This document shows positions 8,919-15,996 of a DNA stretch of 64,000 bases, piece after piece (position 1 is the first letter of the stretch; the number at the start of each line of letters is the position of its first letter). Source of the stretch: Novosphingobium percolationis. GTDB lineage: Bacteria; Pseudomonadota; Alphaproteobacteria; Sphingomonadales; Sphingomonadaceae. The stretch covers positions 781,377 through 845,376 of the forward strand of contig NZ_JAILYM010000002.1 of assembly GCF_020179425.1 (NCBI RefSeq), read 5' to 3'. Under the pieces are notes generated by a model that saw nothing but the letters and a program-made list of their open reading frames with translations, did not search any database and was not told the DNA's origin. The position numbers and the translations under genes are program-made.

Positions 8919-9212
8919 TTGGCGGTTCACTCTGGTTCTCTTCAAAGTCCGTGCAGTCTACGAGCCGTGAATCTACCTCCCGTGGGTGTAACACCGAAAC
9001 GGGAGGCCCCATTGGACTTGCTCATTCTCCTCTCCATTGCCAGCACCATCGCAACGGTGCTGGCAACCATGTGCGCGTTTCTGACTTTCCGGCGCACTCC
9101 TAAACCACCTGCGCCGCCGGTTGCCCCGGTGAGCACGACCATTCTCAGGGCGAGGCTATACGAGGATTTGCCGGGTCTGCCGCGCCACCGGCGACGAAAG
9201 AGGCACGAGTAA
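8919..9212 (+). CDS. Small single-pass membrane protein, doubtful start
   Basis: A frame of up to 97 residues with one hydrophobic segment (LLILLSIASTIATVLATMCAF) followed by a proline-rich and then strongly basic tail. A TTG at 9012 immediately before the hydrophobic part is an alternative start giving about 66 residues. No family is recognised. It may be a real small membrane protein of the nested insertion, or chance. Confidence 0.35.
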   Translation: MAVHSGSLQSPCSLRAVNLPPVGVTPKREAPLDLLILLSIASTIATVLATMCAFLTFRRTPKPPAPPVAPVSTTILRARLYEDLPGLPRHRRRKRHE

Positions 9213-9326
9213 TTGCGCCCCACCACGCCCACCTCGGATTCTCCGCCAAGGCGCCTGCCGAGAATGGTGCCAAAAGGTACGGTCGAAGTTGGTCAGAAAA
9301 ACCGCCGAAATCCGACGTTTTCTGAA

Positions 9327-9355
9327 CCCGAACCTTTTCCGGTGAGGTTCGGGTG
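9327..9355. repeat. Inverted repeat near the right edge of the nested insertion
   Basis: ACCCGAACCT and AGGTTCGGGT form a perfect 10-bp inverted repeat with a nine-base loop. It lies in a gene-free stretch (9213-9493) just before methyltransferase similarity resumes. It may be a terminator without a T-run or a structure at the end of the inserted DNA. Confidence 0.45.
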
Positions 9356-9493
9356 AAAAGAGACGAAAGCCGGTCTGAGACCGATTTTGACCGCCCTGGC
9401 AGTCTCCGAGGTTCGGTCGCAATCAGCAAAATGGCGCGGAAGCTCGGGATTTTCTGGCCCTGTGAGGCCCATCTCATTGATTTGCATTGAGAT

Positions 9494-9773
9494 GTTGGCA
9501 GACCTTGTGCGCCGCGAACCCGAGGTTGTGCCCGGCTATCCCGATCGCATCCTGCCGGTGAACGAAGCGGCGGCGAAGGAACTGGCCAAGCGCACTCTGA
9601 CCAACCTCTACAACGCGCGCCCCGCCTGGCTGGACCATGCGCACAAAGCCTTGGATGAAGCCGTGGCCGATGCCTATGGCTGGGGCTATGATTTCCGCGC
9701 GGGACTGCTGACCGATGACGAAATCTTGGAGAAGCTGTTCGAAATTAACCGGGAGCGGTGTTCGGCCAGTTGA
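9494..9773 (+). pseudogene. C-terminal fragment of the MmeI-like DNA methyltransferase
   Basis: The frame reading ADLVRREPEVVPGYPDR, KRTLTNLYNARPAWL and DEAVADAYGWGYDF matches the extreme C-terminus of the same methyltransferase whose front part ends near 7218. It keeps the reading frame to a stop at 9771-9773. It has no start of its own and is a remnant. Confidence 0.75.
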
Positions 9774-10094
9774 TCATCACCGGCCCGGAAACCCGAATGC
9801 TTGTCTTGCAGCTGAAGGGCGCAAACCGGGCAATAATTTTTCGGGATAATTTCACCGTCAACCCTTCCCAAGGCCTCGACCCGCAGAAAAGCACGAGTCG
9901 TTGCGTTGAACCGATTTTCCGTGCTGTGGATAACTGCATTCGCAAGACTGCAAATGGAAAATTCTTTCGGCCACTACGCAATGTAGGTGCTCTGCGAATT
10001 ATGCACAGCATCGGTGGACAACGCGCGCGAAACTCTTGCGCGCACGATTATGGTTCCTAATGTTTCCCTTGTTCAAACGAATGAGGGATTCCAC
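9774..10094. other. Gene-free stretch before the excisionase gene
   Basis: No convincing gene is seen in these 321 bases. An open frame of about 100 codons across it has no recognisable features. The part before 10095 probably holds the promoter of the excisionase/replication genes; GAGGG at 10083-10087 is a good ribosome-binding site for the gene at 10095. Confidence 0.5.
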
Positions 10095-10283
10095 ATGAAC
10101 ACTTCGCTGAACCACCCTGAACCGCTCGCCTATTCGATCGCCGACGCCGTGCGCGTTTCGGCCATCGGTCGCACCCGCCTTTATGCGCTGATCGGCGAAG
10201 GCCGTTTGAAGGCGACGAAGGTGGGCAAGCGCACGCTGATCCCCGCCGCCAGCCTGAAAGCCCTGATTGCGGGCGAGGCATAA
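10095..10283 (+). CDS. AlpA/excisionase-like helix-turn-helix protein
   Basis: A 62-residue DNA-binding protein of the MerR-like HTH_17 type: a winged-helix segment with YSIADAVRVSAIGRTRLYALIGEGRLKA followed in parts by KVGKRTLIP and a final helix SLKALI. Such proteins act as excisionases or as activators of early genes in P4-like satellites. The ATG at 10095 follows GAGGG at seven bases and gives the usual length. It lies at the head of the replication genes of element 1, which suits a switch between integration and excision or replication. Confidence 0.75.
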   Translation: MNTSLNHPEPLAYSIADAVRVSAIGRTRLYALIGEGRLKATKVGKRTLIPAASLKALIAGEA

Positions 10284-10285
10284 AC

Positions 10286-10314
10286 GAAACCCCGACCTGA
10301 GGGGCCGGGGCTTC
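10286..10314 (+). terminator. Hairpin after the excisionase gene
   Basis: GAAACCCCG pairs with CGGGGCTTC (one mismatch) around an 11-base loop, directly after the stop codon. There is no T-run, so termination is likely weak or factor-assisted. Confidence 0.45.
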
Positions 10315-10448
10315 GAGCGACTTAGTTGGCGCTTCATCGCTCGAACGTCCTAACCCCGTTTCAGGTCATCCGTAAACATCGAATGTGACGGCACGTGCCC
10401 TGCGTCTGCGGGGCCGACCGATCGCGCTCGCCTTTAGGGCATGACACA

Positions 10449-10625
10449 ATGACGGAGCTTATCCCCAATGCGCACGGCGACCCAGAGGAACCCCGTTCCG
10501 AAGCCGCCGTGCCTTCCTCTCACCCGTTGCCGTATCCGGCGCAATTCCTGATCCTGGCGCACTACGTCCGCCCCGAATGGGCCGCGATGCTGGCGGCGCT
10601 CGCTTTCGACGGGGGCGCGCGATGA
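10449..10625 (+). CDS. Small hypothetical protein upstream of the primase
   Basis: A 58-residue frame whose stop overlaps the start of the primase gene (ATGA), which suggests translational coupling and that the frame is real. The N-terminal half is polar and the C-terminal half reads PYPAQFLILAHYVRPEWAAML. No family is recognised. Confidence 0.5.
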   Translation: MTELIPNAHGDPEEPRSEAAVPSSHPLPYPAQFLILAHYVRPEWAAMLAALAFDGGAR

Positions 10626-11545
10626 TCGACATCGACACCATCCGGCAGGCCAACCCCCTGCCGGACATTGCAGGCAAGCTGGTGCGCTTGCGGCCAGCCG
10701 GGCGGGAATGGGTGGCGTGCTGCCCCTTCCATGCCGATCGTTCCCCCAGCTTCACGATCTACCATGATGGCACCCGGTTCCATTGCTTCGGTTGTGGCGC
10801 ATCGGGCGACGTGCTGGACTTCGTGCAGCGCGCCTATGGGGTGGACCTGATCGACGCGGCGCGAATGCTGGGCGCGGGCGAGGTTCCTGCGCTGGACCTG
10901 CCGACGCCGGAATTTTCGGTAGCCGTAAAAGGCGACACGTCAGGCGCGGCGCGGGCGATCTGGCAAAGGGCTGTTCCGGCGGCTGGGACGCTCGCTGAGT
11001 CCTATTTGCGATGGCGGGGCATCCTTCCCCCCTATCCGCCCGGTTTGCGCTTCCTGCGGCTTCCCTGCGACGATCTGGGCGCGCTGCCCTGCCTTGTCTG
11101 CGCGGTGCAGGATGCGGGCGGCGATGTGACCGGCATTCAGCGTATCTGGCTGGCGCACGACGGCATGGGCAAGGCGGACGTTGCCAAGCCCAAGCGTTCG
11201 CTGGGCCATGTGAAGGGCGGCGCGATCCGCCTGGGCCAGCCGGACGGCTCTGGCGTGCTGGCGGTGTGCGAGGGGCCGGAAACGGGCTTGTCGCTCGCCG
11301 CGATGCTGGGCGGGGCGGTGTGGGTATCGGCGGGCGCCTCGTTCCTGCCCGCCATGCAGTTTCCCCCCGAGGTGCATTCGATCGTGATCGGCGCGGACAA
11401 CGACGAAGCCGGGCGCGCAAGCGGCGGGCAAGCGGCGCGTGCCTTTGCCGAACGGGGTTTGAGTGTGCGCGTGATCCATCCGCTGGACGGCTTCAAGGAC
11501 TTCAACGACGAACTGCGGGGGCGTGCTGATGGCGACCAATGCTAA
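10622..11545 (+). CDS. CHC2 zinc-finger/Toprim primase
   Basis: A 307-residue DnaG-type primase for replication of element 1. The N-terminal CHC2 zinc-binding domain is complete: CCPFHADRSPSF followed by FHCFGCGASGDV (about residues 38-70). The Toprim catalytic domain follows, with the conserved Glu in CEGPETGLS (about residue 220) and a DND metal motif in IGADNDEAG. The start overlaps the preceding small gene, and the end overlaps the DUF3987 gene by 17 bases, so the three form one translationally coupled unit. Confidence 0.88.
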   Translation: MIDIDTIRQANPLPDIAGKLVRLRPAGREWVACCPFHADRSPSFTIYHDGTRFHCFGCGASGDVLDFVQRAYGVDLIDAARMLGAGEVPALDLPTPEFSVAVKGDTSGAARAIWQRAVPAAGTLAESYLRWRGILPPYPPGLRFLRLPCDDLGALPCLVCAVQDAGGDVTGIQRIWLAHDGMGKADVAKPKRSLGHVKGGAIRLGQPDGSGVLAVCEGPETGLSLAAMLGGAVWVSAGASFLPAMQFPPEVHSIVIGADNDEAGRASGGQAARAFAERGLSVRVIHPLDGFKDFNDELRGRADGDQC

Positions 11546-13079
11546 CCTGCGCGAGCGGGTGGAACAGGCCGAACCCTTTAACCCGTGGCTCGATCCGCTG
11601 CCGCTGCGCGATGAACTGCCGCCTGTGCTGGCGTTCGAACCGAACCTGTTGCCGGGGCAACTGCAAGCCTGGGTGATGGACATTGCCGAACGGATGAACT
11701 GCCCCGCCGATCTGGTTGCCATTCCCGCGATGGTGGCGGCAGGCGCGCTGATCGGGCGCAAGGTGGGCATCCGCCCGCAACGGCGAACCGATTGGCTGGA
11801 AGTGGGCAACCTGTGGGGCTGTGTCATTGCCCCGCCTGGCAGCCTGAAAAGCCCTGCGGCTGCGGAGGCGCTGGCACCGATCCGGCGGCTGGAAGCCAAG
11901 GCGGCGAAGGCCAACGAAGCGGCGCTTGCAGACTTCAAGGCGGCTGAGACCCTGTTCAAGCTGGAAAAGGACAATGCAGCGGGCGCGGCCAAGGCGGCGC
12001 TCAAGGACAAGGACAGGGGCAAGGCTGCGGGACGGGATGCGGCACTCACCATGCTGCGCGCAATTGCGGAGCCTGCCGCCCCGGCGATGAAGCGTTACCT
12101 TACCAGCGATGGCACGGCGGAAAAGCTGGGCGAGATTTGCGCCGACAACCCCGATGGCATCCTGGTGCATCGGGATGAATTGCTTTCGCTGTTCGCCGAT
12201 CTGGACAACCCGGACAAGGCATCGGCGCGCGGCTTCTACCTGACGGGCTGGGGCGGGCAGGACGCGTACACGTTCGATCGCATCATGCGTGGCACGGTGC
12301 GCATCAAGGCGGTAAACCTGTCGGTCTGCGGCACGACCCAGCCGAGCCGGATTGCGGGCTATATCCGCGAAAGCCTGCGCAGCTTCGATGACGGCATGGT
12401 GCAGCGGTTGCAGTTGCTCGCCTGGCCGGACTTCGGCGGCGAGTTTCGGGAAGTGGACCGCTACCCGGACAGCGAAGCGCGGGCGGCTGCATTCGAGTGC
12501 TATTCGGACCTTGCCAGCATGGACGTGCGCGAAATCGGGGCGGTGTGGGAGGAAGCGAGCGGACCCGATGGCGTACCGTACCTGCGCTTTGCCGACGATG
12601 CACAGGACGTGTTTTCGGAATGGCGCATGGGCCTGGAGCAACGCTTGCGCGGCGACGAACTGCCGCCTGCGCAGATGGCTCACTTTGCCAAGTATCGCGG
12701 GCTTGTTCCGCGCCTGGCGCTGGTGTGCCACCTTGCCAACAATGACTTCGGCCCTGTGTCGGCAAAGGCGATCGGGCAGGCGATCGCCTGGGCGCGCTAT
12801 CTCGAAAGCCATGCGGTGCGCACCTATTCTTCGCTGGCGATCGACAACGCCGATGCGGCACGCGCAATCTGGCGGCGCATTCGAAAGGGTGATTTGCCCC
12901 AGCCGTTCACCGCCCGCGAAATTCAGCAAAAGGGCTGGTCCGGCCTGACCGACAAGGAACGGGTGAAAGCCGGGCTGGACGCCTTGGCCGATGCTTCCTG
13001 GTTGCGGGGCGAAAAGGTGGAAACCGGGGGGCGTCCATCCCTTCGCTATCACGTCAATCCGAAGGCGCTGAACGCCTGA
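11529..13079 (+). CDS. DUF3987 domain protein, replication-associated
   Basis: This 516-residue protein resembles DUF3987 proteins found beside primases in satellites and integrated plasmids, where they are presumed helicase- or initiator-like. The recognisable part starts with NPWLDPLPLRDELPP; a nucleotide-binding-like APPGSLKSP loop lies near residue 105, followed by a long charged helix (about 120-165) and the SDGTAEKLGEI and VHRDELLSLF segments. A winged-helix-like end follows (DLPQPFTAREIQQKGW). The ATG at 11529 is chosen; a GTG six bases earlier is possible. Gene order with the primase supports a joint role in element replication. Confidence 0.75.
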   Translation: MATNANLRERVEQAEPFNPWLDPLPLRDELPPVLAFEPNLLPGQLQAWVMDIAERMNCPADLVAIPAMVAAGALIGRKVGIRPQRRTDWLEVGNLWGCVIAPPGSLKSPAAAEALAPIRRLEAKAAKANEAALADFKAAETLFKLEKDNAAGAAKAALKDKDRGKAAGRDAALTMLRAIAEPAAPAMKRYLTSDGTAEKLGEICADNPDGILVHRDELLSLFADLDNPDKASARGFYLTGWGGQDAYTFDRIMRGTVRIKAVNLSVCGTTQPSRIAGYIRESLRSFDDGMVQRLQLLAWPDFGGEFREVDRYPDSEARAAAFECYSDLASMDVREIGAVWEEASGPDGVPYLRFADDAQDVFSEWRMGLEQRLRGDELPPAQMAHFAKYRGLVPRLALVCHLANNDFGPVSAKAIGQAIAWARYLESHAVRTYSSLAIDNADAARAIWRRIRKGDLPQPFTAREIQQKGWSGLTDKERVKAGLDALADASWLRGEKVETGGRPSLRYHVNPKALNA

Positions 13080-13174
13080 AATCTGCCCGGCACCTACCTT
13101 CAAAACCTACGAAAGACCCTTTTGCAGGTTTTGGGGGTGCGGGCCGGGCGCATTTCTCCAAATCGAGGTGAAGC

Positions 13175-13849
13175 ATGACGGCACGAAAGACCAAGGCGAA
13201 TGCGGCGAACGGCAAGCCGATCAACCTGACCCGCAAGGAAGGCGAAAGCGATGGCGAGGCCATTGCGCGCAACATTCTCGGGCCGGGCGCTCGCCACGGT
13301 GTCACCCATGCGCAGGTGATGCAGGCGCAAATGGGGAGTCTCGCCAACGCGCCCGACGTGGTGGACTACGCCAAGGCGGTAGAGGGCATTGCCGACAAGG
13401 GCGCGGCGGGCGATCTGGACTTTGCGAGCCGACTGCTTGCGGCGCAGGCGGTAACGCTCGATTCGATGTTCACGGAACTGGCCCGGCGCATGGCGCTCAA
13501 CATGGGCGAACACCTGCACGCAACGGAGATTTACGCGCGCATTGCCCTCAAGGCGCAGGCCAATTCCCGCGCGACGATCGAGGCGCTGGCGAAGCTGCAC
13601 CAGCCGCGCGAACAGACGGTGCGGCATGTGCACGTCAATGACGGCGGGCAGGCGGTGATTGCCGATCAATTCCACCATCACCAGCACGACGCACAGGGGG
13701 GCACAGGAAATGGACAATCAAGCGAACAACCCCATGCACAGGGCGCACCTTGCCCCGCGCTGCCATGCCCGAACCCGATCGGGCCAGCCGTGCCGCTCGC
13801 CCGCGATCAAGGGCAAGAGCCGGTGCAGGATGCACGGCGGAAAGGGTAG
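13175..13849 (+). CDS. Hypothetical phage/satellite protein overlapping the next gene
   Basis: A 224-residue protein of unknown function, often seen with the following HGG-motif protein in alphaproteobacterial elements. The conserved part is the first about 178 residues (GPGARHGVTHAQVMQAQMG, then helices of the type LAAQAVTLDSMF and ARIALKAQANSRATIEAL). From about residue 179 it runs through the next gene in another frame and becomes low-complexity, so this tail may be a recent read-through extension. The ATG follows GAGGTG. Confidence 0.6.
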   Translation: MTARKTKANAANGKPINLTRKEGESDGEAIARNILGPGARHGVTHAQVMQAQMGSLANAPDVVDYAKAVEGIADKGAAGDLDFASRLLAAQAVTLDSMFTELARRMALNMGEHLHATEIYARIALKAQANSRATIEALAKLHQPREQTVRHVHVNDGGQAVIADQFHHHQHDAQGGTGNGQSSEQPHAQGAPCPALPCPNPIGPAVPLARDQGQEPVQDARRKG

Positions 13850-13967
13850 CGGTGCGCCCGAGGGCAACCGCAACGCCTGGAAGCATGGCGCGCGATCGGC
13901 TGGCACACTGGAGACGCTGGCGCTTATCCGCTCTCTAGGGCGCTTGCTAGACGACGGCGAGGCATAG
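13710..13967 (+). CDS. HGG-motif zinc-knuckle-like protein
   Basis: An 85-residue protein with a cysteine/histidine cluster (RCHARTRSGQPC, RCRMHGG) followed by the pattern GSGAPEGNRNAWKHG. This HGG family is common in prophages and satellites of alphaproteobacteria. Its function is not established; a DNA-binding role near terminase or packaging has been guessed for it. The first 140 bases overlap the preceding gene in a different frame. It ends before a GC-rich palindromic stretch at about 13982-14000. Confidence 0.7.
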   Translation: MDNQANNPMHRAHLAPRCHARTRSGQPCRSPAIKGKSRCRMHGGKGSGAPEGNRNAWKHGARSAGTLETLALIRSLGRLLDDGEA

Positions 13968-14147
13968 GGCTTTTCGGGAGCCGCACGCGCGGGCGCGCGC
14001 GAAGGCCCGAATTGGCATTGCAGGCCTGCTAGGGGGGGCGGTGCAAATCTCTCACGTGCCGATCGGGAAACCGACGCTTCCCCTTCGATCGAACGCTAAC
14101 ACGGATTTTCCGTCGCGTGGGTGCACGCACGATGGCAGGTAGCAACG

Positions 14148-14498
14148 ATGCCCATGCTTACCTTTCTCGCTTCCGCCGCGCTGTGCGCCTCGCCTGCCGT
14201 TCATGACGGCGACACGATCCGGTGCGGGGCCGAGCGCATTCGCATTGCCAATATCGACGCACCCGAACTGCCGGATAGTCCCAAATGCCAAGACTACCGG
14301 CGAGCCTATGCTTGGTGTGACTACCGCGCTGGCAATCGAGCGCGCATTGCCCTGCAAGGCTTCCTGCGGGGCGGGTCGGTGAAGGTGCAACGCTTGGGGA
14401 CCGACAAGTATGGCCGGATGCTTGCCCGCGTGACGGTGAACGGCAAGGATGCAGGCGATTATTTGGTGCGGCTGGGTTTGGCGCGGGAGTGGAGGTAG
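14148..14498 (+). CDS. Thermonuclease (SNase-like) family protein
   Basis: A 116-residue staphylococcal-nuclease-fold protein with a hydrophobic N-terminus (LTFLASAALCASPA) that looks like a signal peptide. Conserved family features are VHDGDTIRC, IANIDAPEL and GTDKYGRMLARV. The usual catalytic residues of the fold appear to be present in part (Asp in DGDT and the Arg of GRMLAR), so nuclease activity is possible. The start at 14148 is chosen for the signal peptide and length. It is a single gene of element 1. Confidence 0.8.
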   Translation: MPMLTFLASAALCASPAVHDGDTIRCGAERIRIANIDAPELPDSPKCQDYRRAYAWCDYRAGNRARIALQGFLRGGSVKVQRLGTDKYGRMLARVTVNGKDAGDYLVRLGLAREWR

Positions 14499-14506
14499 GT
14501 GGCGGT

Positions 14507-14857
14507 CTACCGAAGGCGTGAGACGGCACGCTTCCATTCCCGTTCATCCGGCCACGGCAATTCAAAGTCACCCTGTTTCCATGGCACCAATTCCAGCCGA
14601 TCGGGTCTGACCTTCCGCTTGTGCTGCGATCCGCATACGCGGCACCAGAAATGCGCCCGAGCGGCGGACAACTGATCGTCCCAACCCCTGCGGTGGAAGT
14701 GCCACCATAAGCCATGCGCTTCGAATCGGGCCGAATGTCCGCATCGGCATACCGGCATGAGCGAGCGTTGAAACGTGGCCGCTTCCAGTATGCACGTTGG
14801 CACCATGATGCCATCGGTTGACCATCGCACGTCACAGGATCGTTGCAGCCGCTTCAC
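14507..14857 (-). CDS. Zinc-ribbon-like hypothetical protein
   Basis: A protein of up to 116 residues (GTG start at 14857; an ATG at 14806 would give 99). It contains CRCGHSARFEAHGLWWHFHRRGW and further on WCRVCGS, suggesting a Cys4-type zinc site (CxC...CxxC). The family is unnamed as far as I can tell. Its start overlaps the end of the next minus-strand gene upstream, which suggests coupling. Confidence 0.5.
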   Translation of the reverse strand: MKRLQRSCDVRWSTDGIMVPTCILEAATFQRSLMPVCRCGHSARFEAHGLWWHFHRRGWDDQLSAARAHFWCRVCGSQHKRKVRPDRLELVPWKQGDFELPWPDEREWKRAVSRLR

Positions 14858-15032
14858 CTGGAGCGGAAAACGGCTCTGCGTGGTTCAGGATAGCGCGGGC
14901 CAATTCTAACGCTGCATCCTCGCGCATCCATGGGGTTGGGTCTGAAATGCCGACCCGTGCCCAACCGGGCGCTGTCAGCAGGGCTTCGGCAATCTGCCGC
15001 TCTTCGATTCGTGTCACAATCAATTGGAACAT
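14832..15032 (-). CDS. Small conserved protein, DUF6771-like
   Basis: A 66-residue protein from the ATG at 15032: IEERQIAEALLTAPGWARVG, then DPTPWMREDAALELARAI. This pattern resembles the small DUF6771-type proteins found in sphingomonad elements. The function is unknown. It lies upstream of, and overlaps, the zinc-ribbon-like gene. Confidence 0.5.
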   Translation of the reverse strand: MFQLIVTRIEERQIAEALLTAPGWARVGISDPTPWMREDAALELARAILNHAEPFSAPGEAAATIL

Positions 15033-15105
15033 TAAGGGAACAAAACTGCAAGGGGCAGAATGCTCACTGTTGACTCTCCATGGCCATAGGCGGACGCTTC
15101 GCCCC

Positions 15106-15723
15106 ATGTGCAACCTCTACCGCATGAAAGCCTCTGCGCAGGAAGTGGGCCATTTGTTTGGCGCGGTTCCGGTCGAAGGGGCGAACGTGGGGACCGAGGT
15201 TTACCCCGGCTATCCGGGCTTTGTGGTTGCTGGCGGGCAGGTTCGCCGCATGACGTGGGGCTTCCCGCTGGCGCTAAAGGGCAAGCAAGGCCAACCCCTC
15301 AAACCCAAGCCGGTGAACAACGCGCGCGAGGACAAGTTGCGCACCTCGTTTTGGCGGGACAGTTTCGAGCGCAGGCGCTGCCTTATTCCTGTAAGTGCGT
15401 GGGCCGAGGCCGAGGGCGAAAAGGGCCGCATGACCCGCACATGGTATTCGCTGCCCGGAGAGGAATTGTTTGCTGTGGCAGGGCTATGGAGGCCCACCGC
15501 TGAATGGGGCGATGCCTATTCGATGGTTATGGTCGAAGGCTGCCCCAGCATGGCAGATGTTCACGACCGAATGCCGGTTGTGCTTGCAGGCGAGGACCGC
15601 GCGCGGTGGTTGAACGGCGATCCGATTGAAGCATTCGCCCTATGCCGGACTTGGGCGAATCCGCTGGCGGTGGACCGCACGCAAGACCGCTGGGCAAGCC
15701 GCACGGCCAACGTGGTTCGGTGA
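15106..15723 (+). CDS. SOS response-associated peptidase (SRAP, YedK/HMCES-like)
   Basis: A 205-residue SRAP domain protein that would cross-link to abasic sites in single-stranded DNA through its Cys2 after Met removal. The start at 15106 gives the required MCNLYRM N-terminus; the longer upstream open frame is rejected for that reason. The conserved Asn (PVNNARED), Glu (ERRRCLIPVSAWAE) and His (DVHDRMPVV) of the active site are visible. SRAP genes are frequent cargo of phages and integrative elements. It is the last gene before the right att repeat. Confidence 0.9.
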   Translation: MCNLYRMKASAQEVGHLFGAVPVEGANVGTEVYPGYPGFVVAGGQVRRMTWGFPLALKGKQGQPLKPKPVNNAREDKLRTSFWRDSFERRRCLIPVSAWAEAEGEKGRMTRTWYSLPGEELFAVAGLWRPTAEWGDAYSMVMVEGCPSMADVHDRMPVVLAGEDRARWLNGDPIEAFALCRTWANPLAVDRTQDRWASRTANVVR

Positions 15724-15806
15724 CGTTCAGCGCCGCTTATTGCCGAGATATTACCGAAACAGGCTGATTGCAGCGAGTGAAGTCGGCATAAGTCACTGAT
15801 TTATAA

Positions 15807-15850
15807 TGGTGACCCCTACGGGAATCGAACCCGTGTTTCAGCCGTGAGAG
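15807..15850 (-). repeat. tRNA-Glu(CTC) 3' fragment, right copy (attR of element 1 and attL of element 2)
   Basis: It is identical to 4801-4844 over 44 bases. Again only the anticodon loop to CCA is present and the sequence to the right is not tRNA, so this is not the intact gene. It is followed at once by a second integrase gene, which suggests a tandem integration. Confidence 0.85.
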
Positions 15851-15996
15851 TGCCTGGAATATTCACTTTTCAGCCCTTGAGAAAATCCACATAAATCCTT
15901 ATTTTTCTGATGGTTGGTGCGAAATTTTCCGCATCAGTCCATGTCCGTGCGTACGTGTTTATTCGACGTATAATAGACAAGTTTTGCGGTGAGATC

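Larger units (their letters stand above)
7219..9493. mobile_element. 2.3-kb insertion nested in the methyltransferase remnant
   Basis: Joining WLNP (ending near 7218) to ADLVRREPEV (from about 9494) restores a continuous methyltransferase sequence, so the DNA between is an insertion. It contains a serine-recombinase-associated reading frame (7493-7891), an unknown gene of lower GC content (8004-8891) and a small membrane-protein frame. No transposase is recognised. Exact ends are uncertain by a few codons. It may be a remnant of a serine-recombinase element that lost its recombinase. Confidence 0.55.
4801..15850. mobile_element. Integrative element 1 in the 3' end of a tRNA-Glu gene
   Basis: The element is bounded by 44-bp perfect direct repeats (4801-4844 and 15807-15850) derived from tRNA-Glu. 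An integrase lies just inside the left repeat, followed by defective methyltransferase remnants, an AlpA-like excisionase, a CHC2/Toprim primase, a DUF3987 protein, an HGG-motif protein, an SNase-like protein and an SRAP protein. There are no structural phage genes and no conjugation genes. The size (11 kb) and the primase plus DUF3987 replication module resemble phage satellites or integrative mobilizable elements; which of these it is cannot be decided here. Confidence 0.85.

Noticed and set aside
9758..10060. 100-codon frame after the methyltransferase remnant
   Set aside because: It has no ribosome-binding site, no family resemblance, and it starts inside the remnant.
11502..13103. 533-codon minus-strand frame over the DUF3987 gene
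   Set aside because: Composition is that of a shadow frame and no motif is seen; the plus-strand gene is coupled to the primase.
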